This document shows positions 36,995 through 46,800 of a stretch of DNA of 64,000 nucleotides, piece by piece. The notes beneath the pieces were generated by a model, which did no database searches, had not been told where the DNA came from, and saw only the letters and a program-made list of their open reading frames with translations. The DNA lies in contig NZ_VVIQ01000005.1 of assembly GCF_009728485.1 (NCBI RefSeq), forward strand, positions 122,790-186,789, read 5' to 3'. Within the stretch, counting starts at the first letter, position 1, and each line of letters begins with the position of its first letter. Both the position numbers and the translations under genes were made by a program. The stretch is from Prevotella vespertina. GTDB taxonomy: Bacteria; Bacteroidota; Bacteroidia; Bacteroidales; Bacteroidaceae.

Positions 36995-38512
36995 TTATTG
37001 ATGCTGTTCACGCAGTAAATCGTTTACTGTTTTAACGGGGTTGAAAGTGATAAGTGGAACTTCAACGAAGATAGTATTCCAGTCGCTCATGGCTCCATTC
37101 CAAAGTCCAGGCAACTCTAAAGCTTTCAGTTCACGTCCGTTCTTAGACTTGGAACTAATGAATCCCGTTGACTTATCAACATGCTTTGTTAAATCAAATG
37201 GCTCGCCTTTATAGTTCTTGATGGCACAAACAATATCCACAGGATTGAAGTGCGTTCCATCGGTAAACATCTTCACATAATCCTTATTGCTCTTATCAAT
37301 CTGTGAGCTTTCAAGAATCTGCAAACTAATTGTCCCATCATGGTTATAAGCTAAGAAAGGTCCACCACCTGGTTCTCCCACGTTCTTAACCATTCCACAT
37401 ACACGCATTGGTCGGTTCAACTTGTCATAGAGATATTGTGCAAGGGCAGAGTCATCTAATGTCTTTGCTTCAGAACTCTCGCAGAATAAATTATGCTGTA
37501 AGAAACTTAGTATTTCCTCTAGCTCAGTACGTGTATAACAGCCCTTATCCAACAGGTGTAAGTAATCGAATGTTTGTTTCTGTAGTTCCACGAGTTTTCC
37601 TGCAATTACCATCTTCCAATCGATAGTTTCTTTCTTCAATCGATCAGGAACAACATTGTCAATGTTCTTGATGAAAACAATATCAGCCTCGAGGTCGTTT
37701 AAGTTCTCTATCAATGCACCATGCCCACCTGGACGGAAGAGCAAAGAACCATCATCGTTGCGGAAAGGACTGTTGTCTGGATTTACAGCTATCGTGTCTG
37801 TACTAGGTTTCTGTTCCGAATAAGAGACATTCAGTTTAACATCGTATTTAGCTTCATATTGTGCTATCTTCTCTGTTACCTTTTGTTTAAAGAGTTCCAG
37901 ATGTTCATGCGAGATCGTGAAGTGTACGTATGCTTGCTTGTTACTAGCAGCATAAAGTGCAGCCTCCACTAAGTGTTCCTCAATCGGCGTGCGTACGCCA
38001 TCGTCATACTTGTGGAAAGAGAGTAGACCTTTGGGGAGTTGCCCATAGTTTAAACCTCTTATATTTAATAAGGTGTCAACGATCAACTTATAGTCCCCAT
38101 CTTTCATTAATTCATCTACGCTCTTCCCTTCATTCTGCTCACATTTCTGATTCAACTCATTGAAGAAAGCAAAATCATGTATATTGTCAAAGAACTCCCT
38201 TTCGAAGTCATTTGTAGGCTTCTGGTTTACACCATTAAGGAAAGCAAACAGATCTTTAAACATACGACTAGCAGCTCCCGAAGCAGGTACAAACTTCACA
38301 ACTCTATGATCTCCACTTTGATAAGTCTTCCAGCTATTACATACCTTCTCTTGCTCTTCACCACTCATCAAAACGATACCTTTGGTTGGTGTTGCAGCAG
38401 CTTCTAATTTTAAATAGGGGAATCCTAATTTAAACTCTTCAAGCTGTCTATTGATTTGTTCTTCACTTATTCCTTTACTAGTAATCTGTCTTAGGTCAGT
38501 TGGGTTCATCAT
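36995..38512 (-). CDS. DUF4301 family protein
   Basis: About 505 residues. The family is widespread in Bacteroidota and has no proven activity. Notable stretches are VKFVPASGAASRMFKDL, RPGGHGALIENLNDLEADIVFIKNIDNVVPDR, and a region (PRDL-free, GEPGGGPFLAYNHDGTISLQI) that recalls nucleotide-sugar pyrophosphorylase-like folds; I do not assign a reaction. No signal peptide. The TTG at 38551 is too close to the -7 box TATTTTTG (minus strand, 38549-38556), so the ATG at 38512 is chosen. Confidence 0.85.
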   Translation of the reverse strand: MMNPTDLRQITSKGISEEQINRQLEEFKLGFPYLKLEAAATPTKGIVLMSGEEQEKVCNSWKTYQSGDHRVVKFVPASGAASRMFKDLFAFLNGVNQKPTNDFEREFFDNIHDFAFFNELNQKCEQNEGKSVDELMKDGDYKLIVDTLLNIRGLNYGQLPKGLLSFHKYDDGVRTPIEEHLVEAALYAASNKQAYVHFTISHEHLELFKQKVTEKIAQYEAKYDVKLNVSYSEQKPSTDTIAVNPDNSPFRNDDGSLLFRPGGHGALIENLNDLEADIVFIKNIDNVVPDRLKKETIDWKMVIAGKLVELQKQTFDYLHLLDKGCYTRTELEEILSFLQHNLFCESSEAKTLDDSALAQYLYDKLNRPMRVCGMVKNVGEPGGGPFLAYNHDGTISLQILESSQIDKSNKDYVKMFTDGTHFNPVDIVCAIKNYKGEPFDLTKHVDKSTGFISSKSKNGRELKALELPGLWNGAMSDWNTIFVEVPLITFNPVKTVNDLLREQHQ

Positions 38513-38620
38513 ATTCGATAAAGTTTTAAAAAGATTGTTTTGTAATTGCAAAAATAACGAATTAATTTGTAAACAAGCAAGTAATTACTAGTTTTATTCC
38601 TTTAAGTGTCATTTTTCTTG

Positions 38621-38628
38621 TACCTTTG
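38621..38628 (+). promoter_or_regulatory. -7 box of relA
   Basis: TACCTTTG. It lies inside the longest possible reading frame and so rules out the upstream start at 38606. Confidence 0.65.
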
Positions 38629-38641
38629 TCTGCGAACTATA

Positions 38642-40864
38642 ATGGGTATGCTTATGGAGGATAAATTCATTTACACGGAAGAAGAGAGACTCTTATCCGA
38701 CCAATTACTAGAAGAATTGAAGGGACTTCTTGAGCCATTATTTGCAGAAAGTGACCTTCCGAAGTTGCGTAAACATCTTGATGAATCTGTTATTAATAAT
38801 AAGATTCAACGCAATGTATTTGGTTTGAACCCGATACTTTGCTCTATACAAACAGCCATTATTGCCGTAAGGGACATTGGGCTTAAACGTGACTCTGTCA
38901 TTGCCATTCTACTTTATCAAAGTGTGCAGGATGATAATCTGTCATTAGAAGATGTAAATAAACTTTTTGGTGAAGGGGTTTCTAGAATCATTCATGGTTT
39001 AATTCATATACAGACTCTTTATCAAAGAACACCAATCATAGAGAGTGAGAATTTCCGCAATCTCTTGCTATCCTTTGCCGAGGATATGCGTGTAATTCTA
39101 ATCATGATTGCCGACCGAGTTAACCTCATGCGTCAGATACGAGACGTTGAGAATACGGAGGCAAGGCAGAAGGTGTCAGAAGAGGCAAGTTATCTATATG
39201 CCCCATTAGCACATAAGCTAGGACTCTATCAGCTAAAGAGCGAGCTAGAGGACTTATCTTTAAAGTACTTAGAGCATGATGCTTACTATCTGATCAAAGA
39301 TAAACTTAATGCTACTAAGACAGCTCGTGATGCTTACATTAGTCGGTTCATTACACCTGTCAGCGAACATCTGAAAGCAGCAGGATTGAAGTTCCATATA
39401 AAGGGTCGTACAAAGTCCATTCACTCCATCTGGCAAAAGATGAAGAAACAGAAATGTGGCTTTGAGGGTATCTATGATCTCTTTGCTATTCGCATTATCC
39501 TCGACTCACCAGAAGACAAAGAGAAGATGCAATGTTGGCAGGCTTATTCAATAGTCACCGACATGTATCAGCCTAATCCAAAGCGATTAAGAGATTGGCT
39601 TTCAGTACCAAAGTCAAATGGCTATGAGTGTTTGCACATCACAGTGCTAGGTCCAGAGAAGAAGTGGGTTGAAGTACAAATACGTACCGAGCGTATGGAT
39701 GAGATAGCCGAACATGGTTTAGCAGCTCACTGGCGTTATAAAGGTGTAAAGGCGGAGGGCGGTATGGATGACTGGCTAGCCTCTATACGTTCAGCCCTTG
39801 AAGCAGGAGATAATTTAGAAGTCATGGATCAGTTTAAATCTGATCTTTATGACAAAGAGATATATGTCTTTACACCGAAAGGTGACTTATTGAAGTTCCC
39901 TAAGGGTGCAACGGTGCTCGACTTCGCTTATCACATTCATTCACGTGTGGGTAACCAGTGTGTTGGAGGAAAGATTAATGGTAAGAACGTGTCCTTCCGC
40001 ACGGAACTTCATAGTGGTGACATGGTAGAGATTCTTACTTCGTCTACACAGAAACCACGACAAGAGTGGTTGAAGGTCTGCAAGTCATCACGTGCTAAAT
40101 CCAAGATTCGTCTTGCGTTGAAAGAAACACAAGCTAACGATAAACTCTATGCAAAGGAGTTGCTGGAACGTCGATTCAAGAATAAGAAGATAGATGTGGA
40201 TGAAGCCTCAATGGGGCACCTTATTCGTAAGCTCGGGTTTAAGGAAGGTTCCGAATTTTACCAACAAATAGCTGATGGTAAATTAGATCCTAACTATGTC
40301 ATTGATGAATATCAGAAGATATATAATCATCTTCATAACCTTAACCAACCACGTGAGGCAGAGAGTGCAAAGAACTTTGAGTATGAGAACCCAACGCCAG
40401 ACATTCTGAAGAAGAACGATGACGTTTTAGTTATTGATAAAAACCTCAAAGGGTTAGACTTCTCTCTTGCTAAGTGTTGCCATCCCATCTATGGTGACTC
40501 AGTCTTTGGATTCGTGACAGTTAATGGCGGTATTAAGATTCATCGTTGTGATTGCCCCAATGCTCCGGAAATGCGTAAACGCTTCGGCTATCGTGTTGTG
40601 AAAGCTCGATGGAGTGGGAAGGGAACGTCACAATACGCTATCACCTTACGAATCATAGGTAATGATGACATTGGTATTGTAAGTAACATTACGAATGTTA
40701 TTTCAAAAGATGAGAAAGTCGTCATGCGTTCAATCAATATTGATTCACATGATGGATTGTTCTCTGGCAACCTAATTGTTATGCTAGACGATAACTCTAA
40801 GCTGAACATTCTGATGAAGAAGTTACGTACGATAAAAGGTGTGAAGGAAGTCGTTAGAATATAA
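38642..40864 (+). CDS. relA: RelA/SpoT-family (p)ppGpp synthetase, hydrolase site degenerate
   Basis: A 740-residue long RSH protein that makes (p)ppGpp in the stringent response. Order: pseudo-HD domain (residues 60-170), synthetase (FEGIYDLFAIRIILDS, RDWLSVPKSNGYECLHITV, VEVQIRTERMDEIAEHGLAAHW; about 240-370), TGS (IYVFTPKGDLLKFPKGATVLDFAYHIH; about 405-465) and a C-terminal ACT domain. Where hydrolases carry the His-Asp pair (LLHD), this protein has LLYQ near residues 92-93, and the earlier His is also lost; ADR is kept. It is therefore probably synthetase-only. The terminator is at 40890. Confidence 0.93.
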   Translation: MGMLMEDKFIYTEEERLLSDQLLEELKGLLEPLFAESDLPKLRKHLDESVINNKIQRNVFGLNPILCSIQTAIIAVRDIGLKRDSVIAILLYQSVQDDNLSLEDVNKLFGEGVSRIIHGLIHIQTLYQRTPIIESENFRNLLLSFAEDMRVILIMIADRVNLMRQIRDVENTEARQKVSEEASYLYAPLAHKLGLYQLKSELEDLSLKYLEHDAYYLIKDKLNATKTARDAYISRFITPVSEHLKAAGLKFHIKGRTKSIHSIWQKMKKQKCGFEGIYDLFAIRIILDSPEDKEKMQCWQAYSIVTDMYQPNPKRLRDWLSVPKSNGYECLHITVLGPEKKWVEVQIRTERMDEIAEHGLAAHWRYKGVKAEGGMDDWLASIRSALEAGDNLEVMDQFKSDLYDKEIYVFTPKGDLLKFPKGATVLDFAYHIHSRVGNQCVGGKINGKNVSFRTELHSGDMVEILTSSTQKPRQEWLKVCKSSRAKSKIRLALKETQANDKLYAKELLERRFKNKKIDVDEASMGHLIRKLGFKEGSEFYQQIADGKLDPNYVIDEYQKIYNHLHNLNQPREAESAKNFEYENPTPDILKKNDDVLVIDKNLKGLDFSLAKCCHPIYGDSVFGFVTVNGGIKIHRCDCPNAPEMRKRFGYRVVKARWSGKGTSQYAITLRIIGNDDIGIVSNITNVISKDEKVVMRSINIDSHDGLFSGNLIVMLDDNSKLNILMKKLRTIKGVKEVVRI

Positions 40865-40889
40865 ATAAGGTAAGGCTTCCTTTAGATAC

Positions 40890-40930
40890 AGAAGAGACTT
40901 TCCTCCATGTGAGGGAAGTCTCTTCTTCGT
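40890..40930 (+). terminator. terminator of relA
   Basis: AAGAGACTTtCCTC pairs with GAGGgAAGTCTCTT around a five-base loop, followed by a T-rich tract. Confidence 0.85.
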
Positions 40931-41028
40931 TTAGTATATCGAAGAACTATCAATAAGTTTCATTTCCTGTTATGGCATGGTATTTGTAATTTAGTCGGCG
41001 TGAATATAAAATTATAATAAATATAACT

Positions 41029-43083
41029 ATGCAAAAAGGAAATATTGGGGTTACGACCGAGAACATCTTCCCCGTTATCAAAAAGTTCTTATACTCAGAT
41101 CATGACATCTTCTTACGTGAGATGGTCTCTAATGCTGTAGATGCAACGCAGAAGTTGAAGACACTTGCAGCAACAGGCGACTTTAAGGGCGAGTTGGGCG
41201 ATTTGACCGTTCGTATCACCTTGGACGAGAAAGCAGGAACACTAACCATCAGTGATCGTGGTATTGGTATGACTGCAGAAGAGATTGAGAAATATATTAA
41301 CCAGATAGCCTTCTCTGGTGTAAACGACTTCTTGGAGAAGTATCAAGATAAAGCAGAAGCCATCATTGGTCACTTCGGACTTGGTTTCTATTCTTCTTTC
41401 ATGGTAGCTAAGAAAGTAGAAATCATTACTAAGAGCTATCGTGAGGGGAGTAAGGCTGTAAAGTGGAGTTGCGATGGTAGTCCAGAATATACACTTGAGG
41501 ACGCAGATAAGGCGGACAGAGGAAGTGATATTGTTCTCTACATCGATGATGATTGCAAAGAGTTCTTGCAGAAGTCTAAGATAGAGGAGTTGCTGAATAA
41601 GTATTGCAAGTTCATGGCTGTTCCTGTTGCCTTTGGTAAGAAAACAGAGTGGAAGGATGGTAAGAGTGTTGAGACGGATGAGGATAACATTATTAACGAT
41701 GTGGAACCATTGTGGGTTAAAGCTCCATCCAGCCTAAAGGATGAGGACTATAAGAAGTTCTATCAGACGCTCTTCCCAATGAACGATGAACCATTGTTCT
41801 GGATTCACTTAAACGTTGATTATCCATTCAATCTCACGGGTATTCTTTACTTCCCACGCATTAAGAATAACATTGAGTTACAGCGTAACAAGATTCAACT
41901 TTATTGCAATCAAGTCTTCGTTACTGATCAGGTGGAAGGAATAGTACCAGAGTTCTTGACATTGTTACATGGTGTGATTGATTCACCAGACATTCCTTTG
42001 AACGTCAGTCGCAGTTACTTACAGAGCGATTCAAACGTTAAGAAGATTGCATCTTACATTACCAAGAAGGTAGCAGACAGATTGCAAAGCATTTTCAAGG
42101 AAGACCGTAAGGAATATGAGAAGAAATGGGACGACTTGAAGCTCTTTATAAACTATGGTATGTTGTCAGAAGCTGATTTCTATGATCGTGCAAAAGACTT
42201 TGCGCTTATCAAAGATACAGAAGGCAAATACTTTACGTTAGACGAGTACAAGACTCTCGTAAAAGATAATCAGACAGACAAAGAAGGAGTGCTTGTCAAT
42301 CTTTATACAACTAATAAAGAAGAGCAGTACACTTATATCGAGGCTGCAAAACAAAAGGGATATAGCATTATTGACGCAAGTGGACAGCTAGATGTACCAA
42401 TGTTGTCAATGCTCGAACAGAAACTAGAGAAGACACGCTACGTTCGTGTTGACTCAGATATTATTGATAGAATCATTCAGAAGGAAGACGCACCTAAGAA
42501 TAATTTGTCAGAAGAAGAGACTGACAATCTGTCAGAGACTTTCCGTTCGCAGATGCCTAAGATACAAAAGGCAGAGTTCAATATTGAGGTGCAGGCTCTG
42601 GGTGAGAGTTTCCAACCGGTGCTCATTACACAGAACGAGTATATGCGCCGTATGAAGGAGATGAGTCAGTTCCAGCAAGGGATGGGCTTCTATGCACAAA
42701 TGCCAGATGCTTATAACTTTGTTTTGAATGCCGATCATCCACTTATTAAGAGAGTATTGAATGAGGTAACAGAAGGTACAACCAAGGAGTTAGAGCCTAT
42801 CGCTAGTGAGTTGAAGGGACAGAAGGCTCGACTTGCAGCTTTACAACAGTCTCAGAGCAAGAAGAAGGCTGAAGAATTGACACAGGAGGAGAAGGACGAT
42901 GTACAGAATACGCAAAAGTCTATCTCTGAATTGCAAGATAAGAAGAAGACTGTTATTGAGGCTTGCGCAAAAGATAATGAGGTTGTTCATCAACTCATTG
43001 ATTTAGCATTGCTTCAGAATGGTATGCTTCAGGGAGCTGCATTAGACAAGTTCTTGAAACGTTCTGTTAGCCTTATTAAATAA
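41029..43083 (+). CDS. htpG: molecular chaperone HtpG (Hsp90)
   Basis: A 684-residue Hsp90. The N-terminal GHKL ATPase is clear (FLREMVSNAVDATQKL, SDRGIGMTAEEI, IGHFGLGFYSSFMVA), followed by the middle domain (LPLNVSRSYLQSD, residues about 320-335) and a C-terminal dimerisation domain. The C-terminal part has a charged helical stretch (QSQSKKKAEELTQEEKDD). It ends without an MEEVD tail, as expected in bacteria. It is monocistronic, with a terminator at 43107. Confidence 0.97.
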   Translation: MQKGNIGVTTENIFPVIKKFLYSDHDIFLREMVSNAVDATQKLKTLAATGDFKGELGDLTVRITLDEKAGTLTISDRGIGMTAEEIEKYINQIAFSGVNDFLEKYQDKAEAIIGHFGLGFYSSFMVAKKVEIITKSYREGSKAVKWSCDGSPEYTLEDADKADRGSDIVLYIDDDCKEFLQKSKIEELLNKYCKFMAVPVAFGKKTEWKDGKSVETDEDNIINDVEPLWVKAPSSLKDEDYKKFYQTLFPMNDEPLFWIHLNVDYPFNLTGILYFPRIKNNIELQRNKIQLYCNQVFVTDQVEGIVPEFLTLLHGVIDSPDIPLNVSRSYLQSDSNVKKIASYITKKVADRLQSIFKEDRKEYEKKWDDLKLFINYGMLSEADFYDRAKDFALIKDTEGKYFTLDEYKTLVKDNQTDKEGVLVNLYTTNKEEQYTYIEAAKQKGYSIIDASGQLDVPMLSMLEQKLEKTRYVRVDSDIIDRIIQKEDAPKNNLSEEETDNLSETFRSQMPKIQKAEFNIEVQALGESFQPVLITQNEYMRRMKEMSQFQQGMGFYAQMPDAYNFVLNADHPLIKRVLNEVTEGTTKELEPIASELKGQKARLAALQQSQSKKKAEELTQEEKDDVQNTQKSISELQDKKKTVIEACAKDNEVVHQLIDLALLQNGMLQGAALDKFLKRSVSLIK

Positions 43084-43106
43084 GGTGAATCAATAGAAGA
43101 ATATTA

Positions 43107-43150
43107 GCCGTAAGATAACTACTTTCGTTAGTTAACTTACGGCTTCTTCG
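43107..43150 (+). terminator. terminator of htpG
   Basis: GCCGTAAGATAACTA pairs with TAGTTAaCTTACGGC, followed by TTCTT. Confidence 0.85.
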
Positions 43151-43185
43151 TAGATGAACTTATACGTGCAAAGCAATCTAAGAAA

Positions 43186-43268
43186 AACTCCTAAGCTATT
43201 TGCGAAAAGCTCTTAAGCTTTTTGAAGAAAACTCTTAAGCTTTTTGATAAATACTAGTAACCCTTCTG
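43186..43268. repeat. 22-bp phased array G, unit AAAAGCTCTTAAGCTTTT, 4 copies
   Basis: CTTAAGC cores (first CCTAAGC) start at 43190, 43212 and 43234, exactly 22 bases apart, and a decayed copy lies in phase at 43256. The best unit is itself an inverted repeat (AAAAGC, TCTTAA, GCTTTT). It sits between the htpG terminator and the mtgA promoter. Confidence 0.85.
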
Positions 43269-43340
43269 CAAAAAGTATAAAGCACTCAAGGGGAAGAATC
43301 TTCTTTTCTTCTTTCATTCTCTCAATCAAAGAAGATTTAG

Positions 43341-43348
43341 TAACTTTG
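43341..43348 (+). promoter_or_regulatory. -7 box of mtgA
   Basis: TAACTTTG, 22 bases before the chosen ATG at 43370. It rules out the longer frame starting at 43244. Confidence 0.65.
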
Positions 43349-43369
43349 CAGACATTAAAACGCAAGTTT

Positions 43370-44059
43370 ATGGTTAAGAAGATTTTTAAGATAATACGTT
43401 GGGTATTTGCATTGGCTTTCATATCCTCCATATTGATGGTTGTTGCTTATCGATTCATTCCCGTTTATTTCACACCCCTAATGATAGGACGTTGCTTTGA
43501 ACAAATAGGCAAGGGAGAAACTATAAAACTCTATCACCATTGGATATCTTTAGACGAAATGCCAAAGTCAATGCCTGTTGCAGTGATGGCTAGCGAAGAT
43601 CAGCGTTTCTTGACACACCATGGTTTCGATTATCAGGCTATTGAGCAGGCGGCAGAAGAGCACCTTAAAAAGGGAAAGAAGTTACGGGGTGGCTCAACGA
43701 TCTCACAACAAACAGCTAAGAATGTGTTCTTATGGCAAGGACGTTCGTGGTTAAGAAAGGGACTTGAAGTTTATTTCACTTTCTTGATAGAGACACTTTG
43801 GGGTAAACAACGTATTATGGAAGTTTACTTAAATTCTATTGAGATGGGTGATGGTATATATGGAGTACAGGCTTGCGCAGAACAGAACTTCGGTATGGAG
43901 GCAATGCAATTAAACCGTCGTGATTGTGCGTTGATAGCAGCAACGTTGCCTAATCCTCGTCGGTTCTCTTCAAAGAATCCTGGACCTTATATGTTGAAGC
44001 GAGTTAAGCAGATAGAGCATCAAATGACTTTCATTCCTGCTTTCCCTGAAGAACATTAG
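43370..44059 (+). CDS. mtgA: monofunctional peptidoglycan glycosyltransferase
   Basis: A 229-residue GT51 enzyme that polymerises lipid II into glycan strands. There is one N-terminal membrane segment (WVFALAFISSILMVVAYRF), then the GT51 motifs: catalytic Glu in ASEDQRFLTHHGFD, GGSTISQQTAKNVFLW, GLEVYFTFLIETLWGKQRIMEVYLNSIEMG and YGVQACAEQNFG. There is no transpeptidase domain. Its frame extends upstream through array G, but the -7 box at 43341 fixes the start. Confidence 0.95.
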   Translation: MVKKIFKIIRWVFALAFISSILMVVAYRFIPVYFTPLMIGRCFEQIGKGETIKLYHHWISLDEMPKSMPVAVMASEDQRFLTHHGFDYQAIEQAAEEHLKKGKKLRGGSTISQQTAKNVFLWQGRSWLRKGLEVYFTFLIETLWGKQRIMEVYLNSIEMGDGIYGVQACAEQNFGMEAMQLNRRDCALIAATLPNPRRFSSKNPGPYMLKRVKQIEHQMTFIPAFPEEH

Positions 44060-44129
44060 GCTTTTAAGGGTGAAGGTTGTAATTGTTTATTCACTTAGAG
44101 TTACTTTATATCACATCATATAGTTATAA

Positions 44130-46661
44130 ATGACAGATCAAGAGAGAGAGGAACAAATCCTTGCTACATTAAATACTAGTCAGCGTGAAGCCGTAGAATA
44201 TTGCACTGGACCTTCTTTAGTCATCGCAGGTGCTGGGTCGGGGAAGACAAGAGTTCTAACTTATAAGATTGCTTACCTACTGAGTAAAGGGTTGAAGCCT
44301 TGGAATATTCTTGCGCTAACTTTTACCAATAAGGCAGCAAGAGAAATGAAAGAACGTATAGCACAAGTCACATCTTTAAGGGATGCTCGACAGCTATATA
44401 TGGGTACGTTCCACTCTATCTTTGCTCGAATCCTTCGAAGAGAAGGGGAGGTGATTGGTTTCAATGGTAACTTTACCATTTATGATGAAGCAGACTCTCG
44501 TTCATTGCTAAAGAATATTATCAAAGCCTTGGATCTCAATGATAAGATTTATAAGCCAGCGACGGTACATAATGTGATATCCAATGCAAAGAATCGTCTG
44601 ATAACTGCCTCTGAATATGCAGAAGACCGTGCAGCGATAGAACGAGATAGAAGTGCAAAGATGCCTGCTATTAGTATGATTTACAAGGCGTATGAAGCGA
44701 GGTGTAGACAGGCTAATGCAATGGACTTTGATGATATCCTACTTTATACTTATATCCTCTTCCGAGATCATCAAGAAGTTAGGAATAAGTATGGAAAGCA
44801 GTTTGAATACATTTTAGTTGATGAGTACCAAGACACAAACTATGCCCAGGTAAGTATTATTAGTCAGTTGGCAGAGATACATAGACGTGTCTGTGTGGTT
44901 GGAGATGATTATCAGAGTATTTATTCCTTCCGTGGTGCAAATATTGATAATATCCTTGACTTTAAGAATAAGTTTGATGAGGCTAAGCTCTTTAAGTTAG
45001 AGCGTAATTATCGTTCAACTCAACTTATCGTACAAGCTGCTAATTCGCTGATGAAGCACAATGAACGCCAAATCCCCAAGAATGTCTATTCAAAAGAAGA
45101 TGAAGGGGATAAGGTATTGTACAAACCTTGTTATAGTGATCGTGAAGAGGCAATGGTAGTTGCAAAAGAACTGAAGCGTATTAAGCACATGGATGATTGT
45201 GATTACAGCAACTTTGCCATCCTTTATCGTACAAATGCACAGAGCCGCGCCTTTGAGGATGAGTTTCGTAATCAAGGCATTCCTTATAAGATTATAGGTG
45301 GACTCTCTTTCTATCAACGCAAAGAGATTAAAGACATCATTGCTTATTTCCGATTAGTGACTAATCCTAATGACGAAGAAGCCTTTAGGCGTATCATTAA
45401 TTATCCAACACGTGGTATTGGAGATGCGACAGTAAAGAAGATTATTGATTGTGCACAAATGAATGGAGTCTCATTATGGGAAACCATTATGGATTCCGTT
45501 ACTCATGGGCTGAATGTGAATAAAGGTACGATGACCAAACTCTTTACCTTTAGAGCATTAATCAGCGAATTTATTAAGGATGTTGCACAAACAGATGCTT
45601 ATACCCTCGGTTGTAAGATTATAGAAGAAAGTGGTATAAAGGCTGACTTGATGTTAGGGAGTGAGCCAGAAGACTTGGCACGTAGAGAGAACTTAGCAGA
45701 GTTCATGTCTGCTTTGCAAGGTTTTGTTGATACTAATCGTGAAGAGGGGAGAGAAGAGAATGTTTATTTGACGGATTACTTACAGGAGGTGGCACTCTAT
45801 ACTGATGCAGACAAAGAGGATGATAATGCGCCGAAAGTAACTTTAATGACAATCCATGCGGCAAAGGGATTGGAGTTTCCAACGGTCTTTGTTGTTGGAT
45901 TGGAAGAAAACATATTTCCGAGTCCAATGTCATCTGATTCAAAACGAGGACTTGAGGAAGAACGTCGCCTTCTTTATGTTGCAATTACACGTGCAGAGCG
46001 TCATTGTATTTTGACAAATGCAAAGAATAGATTTCGCTTTGGAACGATGCAAATTGATTCTCCTAGTCGCTTCTTGAGAGACATTGATGCTTCGTTACTT
46101 CATGTGGAGGATAGTGCTTCAGGGTTATTGGGAGAGAATCGTCGCAGATTACCTTGGGATGAGGATACTAATGAGGGCTTTAGTAGTAATTGGAGAACTC
46201 GCTCTACTGATAACTTCCGTGAATATGAGCCTAATAAAGCCTATACGGGTAGTCGACCTTGGGGACAAGAGTATCATCAGTTAGGTTCTCGATATCAAAA
46301 CTCTAACCCAGTCGCCAGTCAGTTTAGAGCAGATCCTAAACCGAAGATAACAGAACGTAAACGTCCTGAAGTAACTGTTGATCCATTGTCTGCACGTACT
46401 AAGCAGAGGTTACTTGCTGAGGGCGGAAATTTTAAAAGGTTATCTTCAGCTATGACGAATGGTGGTCGTACAATGCCTTCTACCGGAAATAGCAATGCTA
46501 CATCCCTAAGCGTTGGAGCAACAATAGAGCATCAGCGTTTCGGAGTAGGGGAGATAGTTAGTCTTGAAGGGACAGGCGAGAATGCCAAAGCCACAGTTGA
46601 CTTTCGTAATGCTGGTAGAAAGCAACTACTTCTTAAATTTGCCAAGTTTAAGGTTATCTAA
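44130..46661 (+). CDS. pcrA: UvrD/PcrA-family ATP-dependent DNA helicase
   Basis: An 843-residue superfamily 1A helicase. Motifs: Q-motif LNTSQREAV, Walker A GAGSGKTR near residue 36, Ia TFTNKAAREM, II VDEYQDTN, III GDDYQSIYSFRGA, IV NYRS, V TIHAAKGLEF and VI EERRLLYVAITRA. The C-terminal 150 residues are less ordered and end with the PcrA/UvrD-type Tudor-like RNA polymerase-binding region (GATIEHQRFGVGEIVSLEG). It acts in excision repair and replication-transcription conflicts. Symbol pcrA is by family; uvrD would be equally fair. Confidence 0.93.
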   Translation: MTDQEREEQILATLNTSQREAVEYCTGPSLVIAGAGSGKTRVLTYKIAYLLSKGLKPWNILALTFTNKAAREMKERIAQVTSLRDARQLYMGTFHSIFARILRREGEVIGFNGNFTIYDEADSRSLLKNIIKALDLNDKIYKPATVHNVISNAKNRLITASEYAEDRAAIERDRSAKMPAISMIYKAYEARCRQANAMDFDDILLYTYILFRDHQEVRNKYGKQFEYILVDEYQDTNYAQVSIISQLAEIHRRVCVVGDDYQSIYSFRGANIDNILDFKNKFDEAKLFKLERNYRSTQLIVQAANSLMKHNERQIPKNVYSKEDEGDKVLYKPCYSDREEAMVVAKELKRIKHMDDCDYSNFAILYRTNAQSRAFEDEFRNQGIPYKIIGGLSFYQRKEIKDIIAYFRLVTNPNDEEAFRRIINYPTRGIGDATVKKIIDCAQMNGVSLWETIMDSVTHGLNVNKGTMTKLFTFRALISEFIKDVAQTDAYTLGCKIIEESGIKADLMLGSEPEDLARRENLAEFMSALQGFVDTNREEGREENVYLTDYLQEVALYTDADKEDDNAPKVTLMTIHAAKGLEFPTVFVVGLEENIFPSPMSSDSKRGLEEERRLLYVAITRAERHCILTNAKNRFRFGTMQIDSPSRFLRDIDASLLHVEDSASGLLGENRRRLPWDEDTNEGFSSNWRTRSTDNFREYEPNKAYTGSRPWGQEYHQLGSRYQNSNPVASQFRADPKPKITERKRPEVTVDPLSARTKQRLLAEGGNFKRLSSAMTNGGRTMPSTGNSNATSLSVGATIEHQRFGVGEIVSLEGTGENAKATVDFRNAGRKQLLLKFAKFKVI

Positions 46662-46688
46662 TCGTGATAACTTATTGGGGTCAAACAC

Positions 46689-46754
46689 CTCGGTATAGGA
46701 CTGAGGTACCCTAAGTATAAGACTAAGGTACCCTAAGTATAGGACTGAGGGTAT
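46689..46754. repeat. 22-bp phased array H, unit core CTAAGTATAGGACTGAG, 3 copies
   Basis: Units occupy 46689-46710, 46711-46732 and 46733-46754, exactly 22 bases each. CTAAGT and ACTKAG form an inverted pair around ATAGG, and GGTACC joins neighbours. It begins 27 bases after the helicase stop. Confidence 0.9.
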
Positions 46755-46800
46755 TTCATAATAGAACTCAATTTTGTTTGAGGAATAACGAGGATCAAGA

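Noticed and set aside
43244..43369. N-terminal extension of mtgA
   Set aside because: The frame is open but runs through array G and the -7 box at 43341; the membrane segment and homology begin at 43370.
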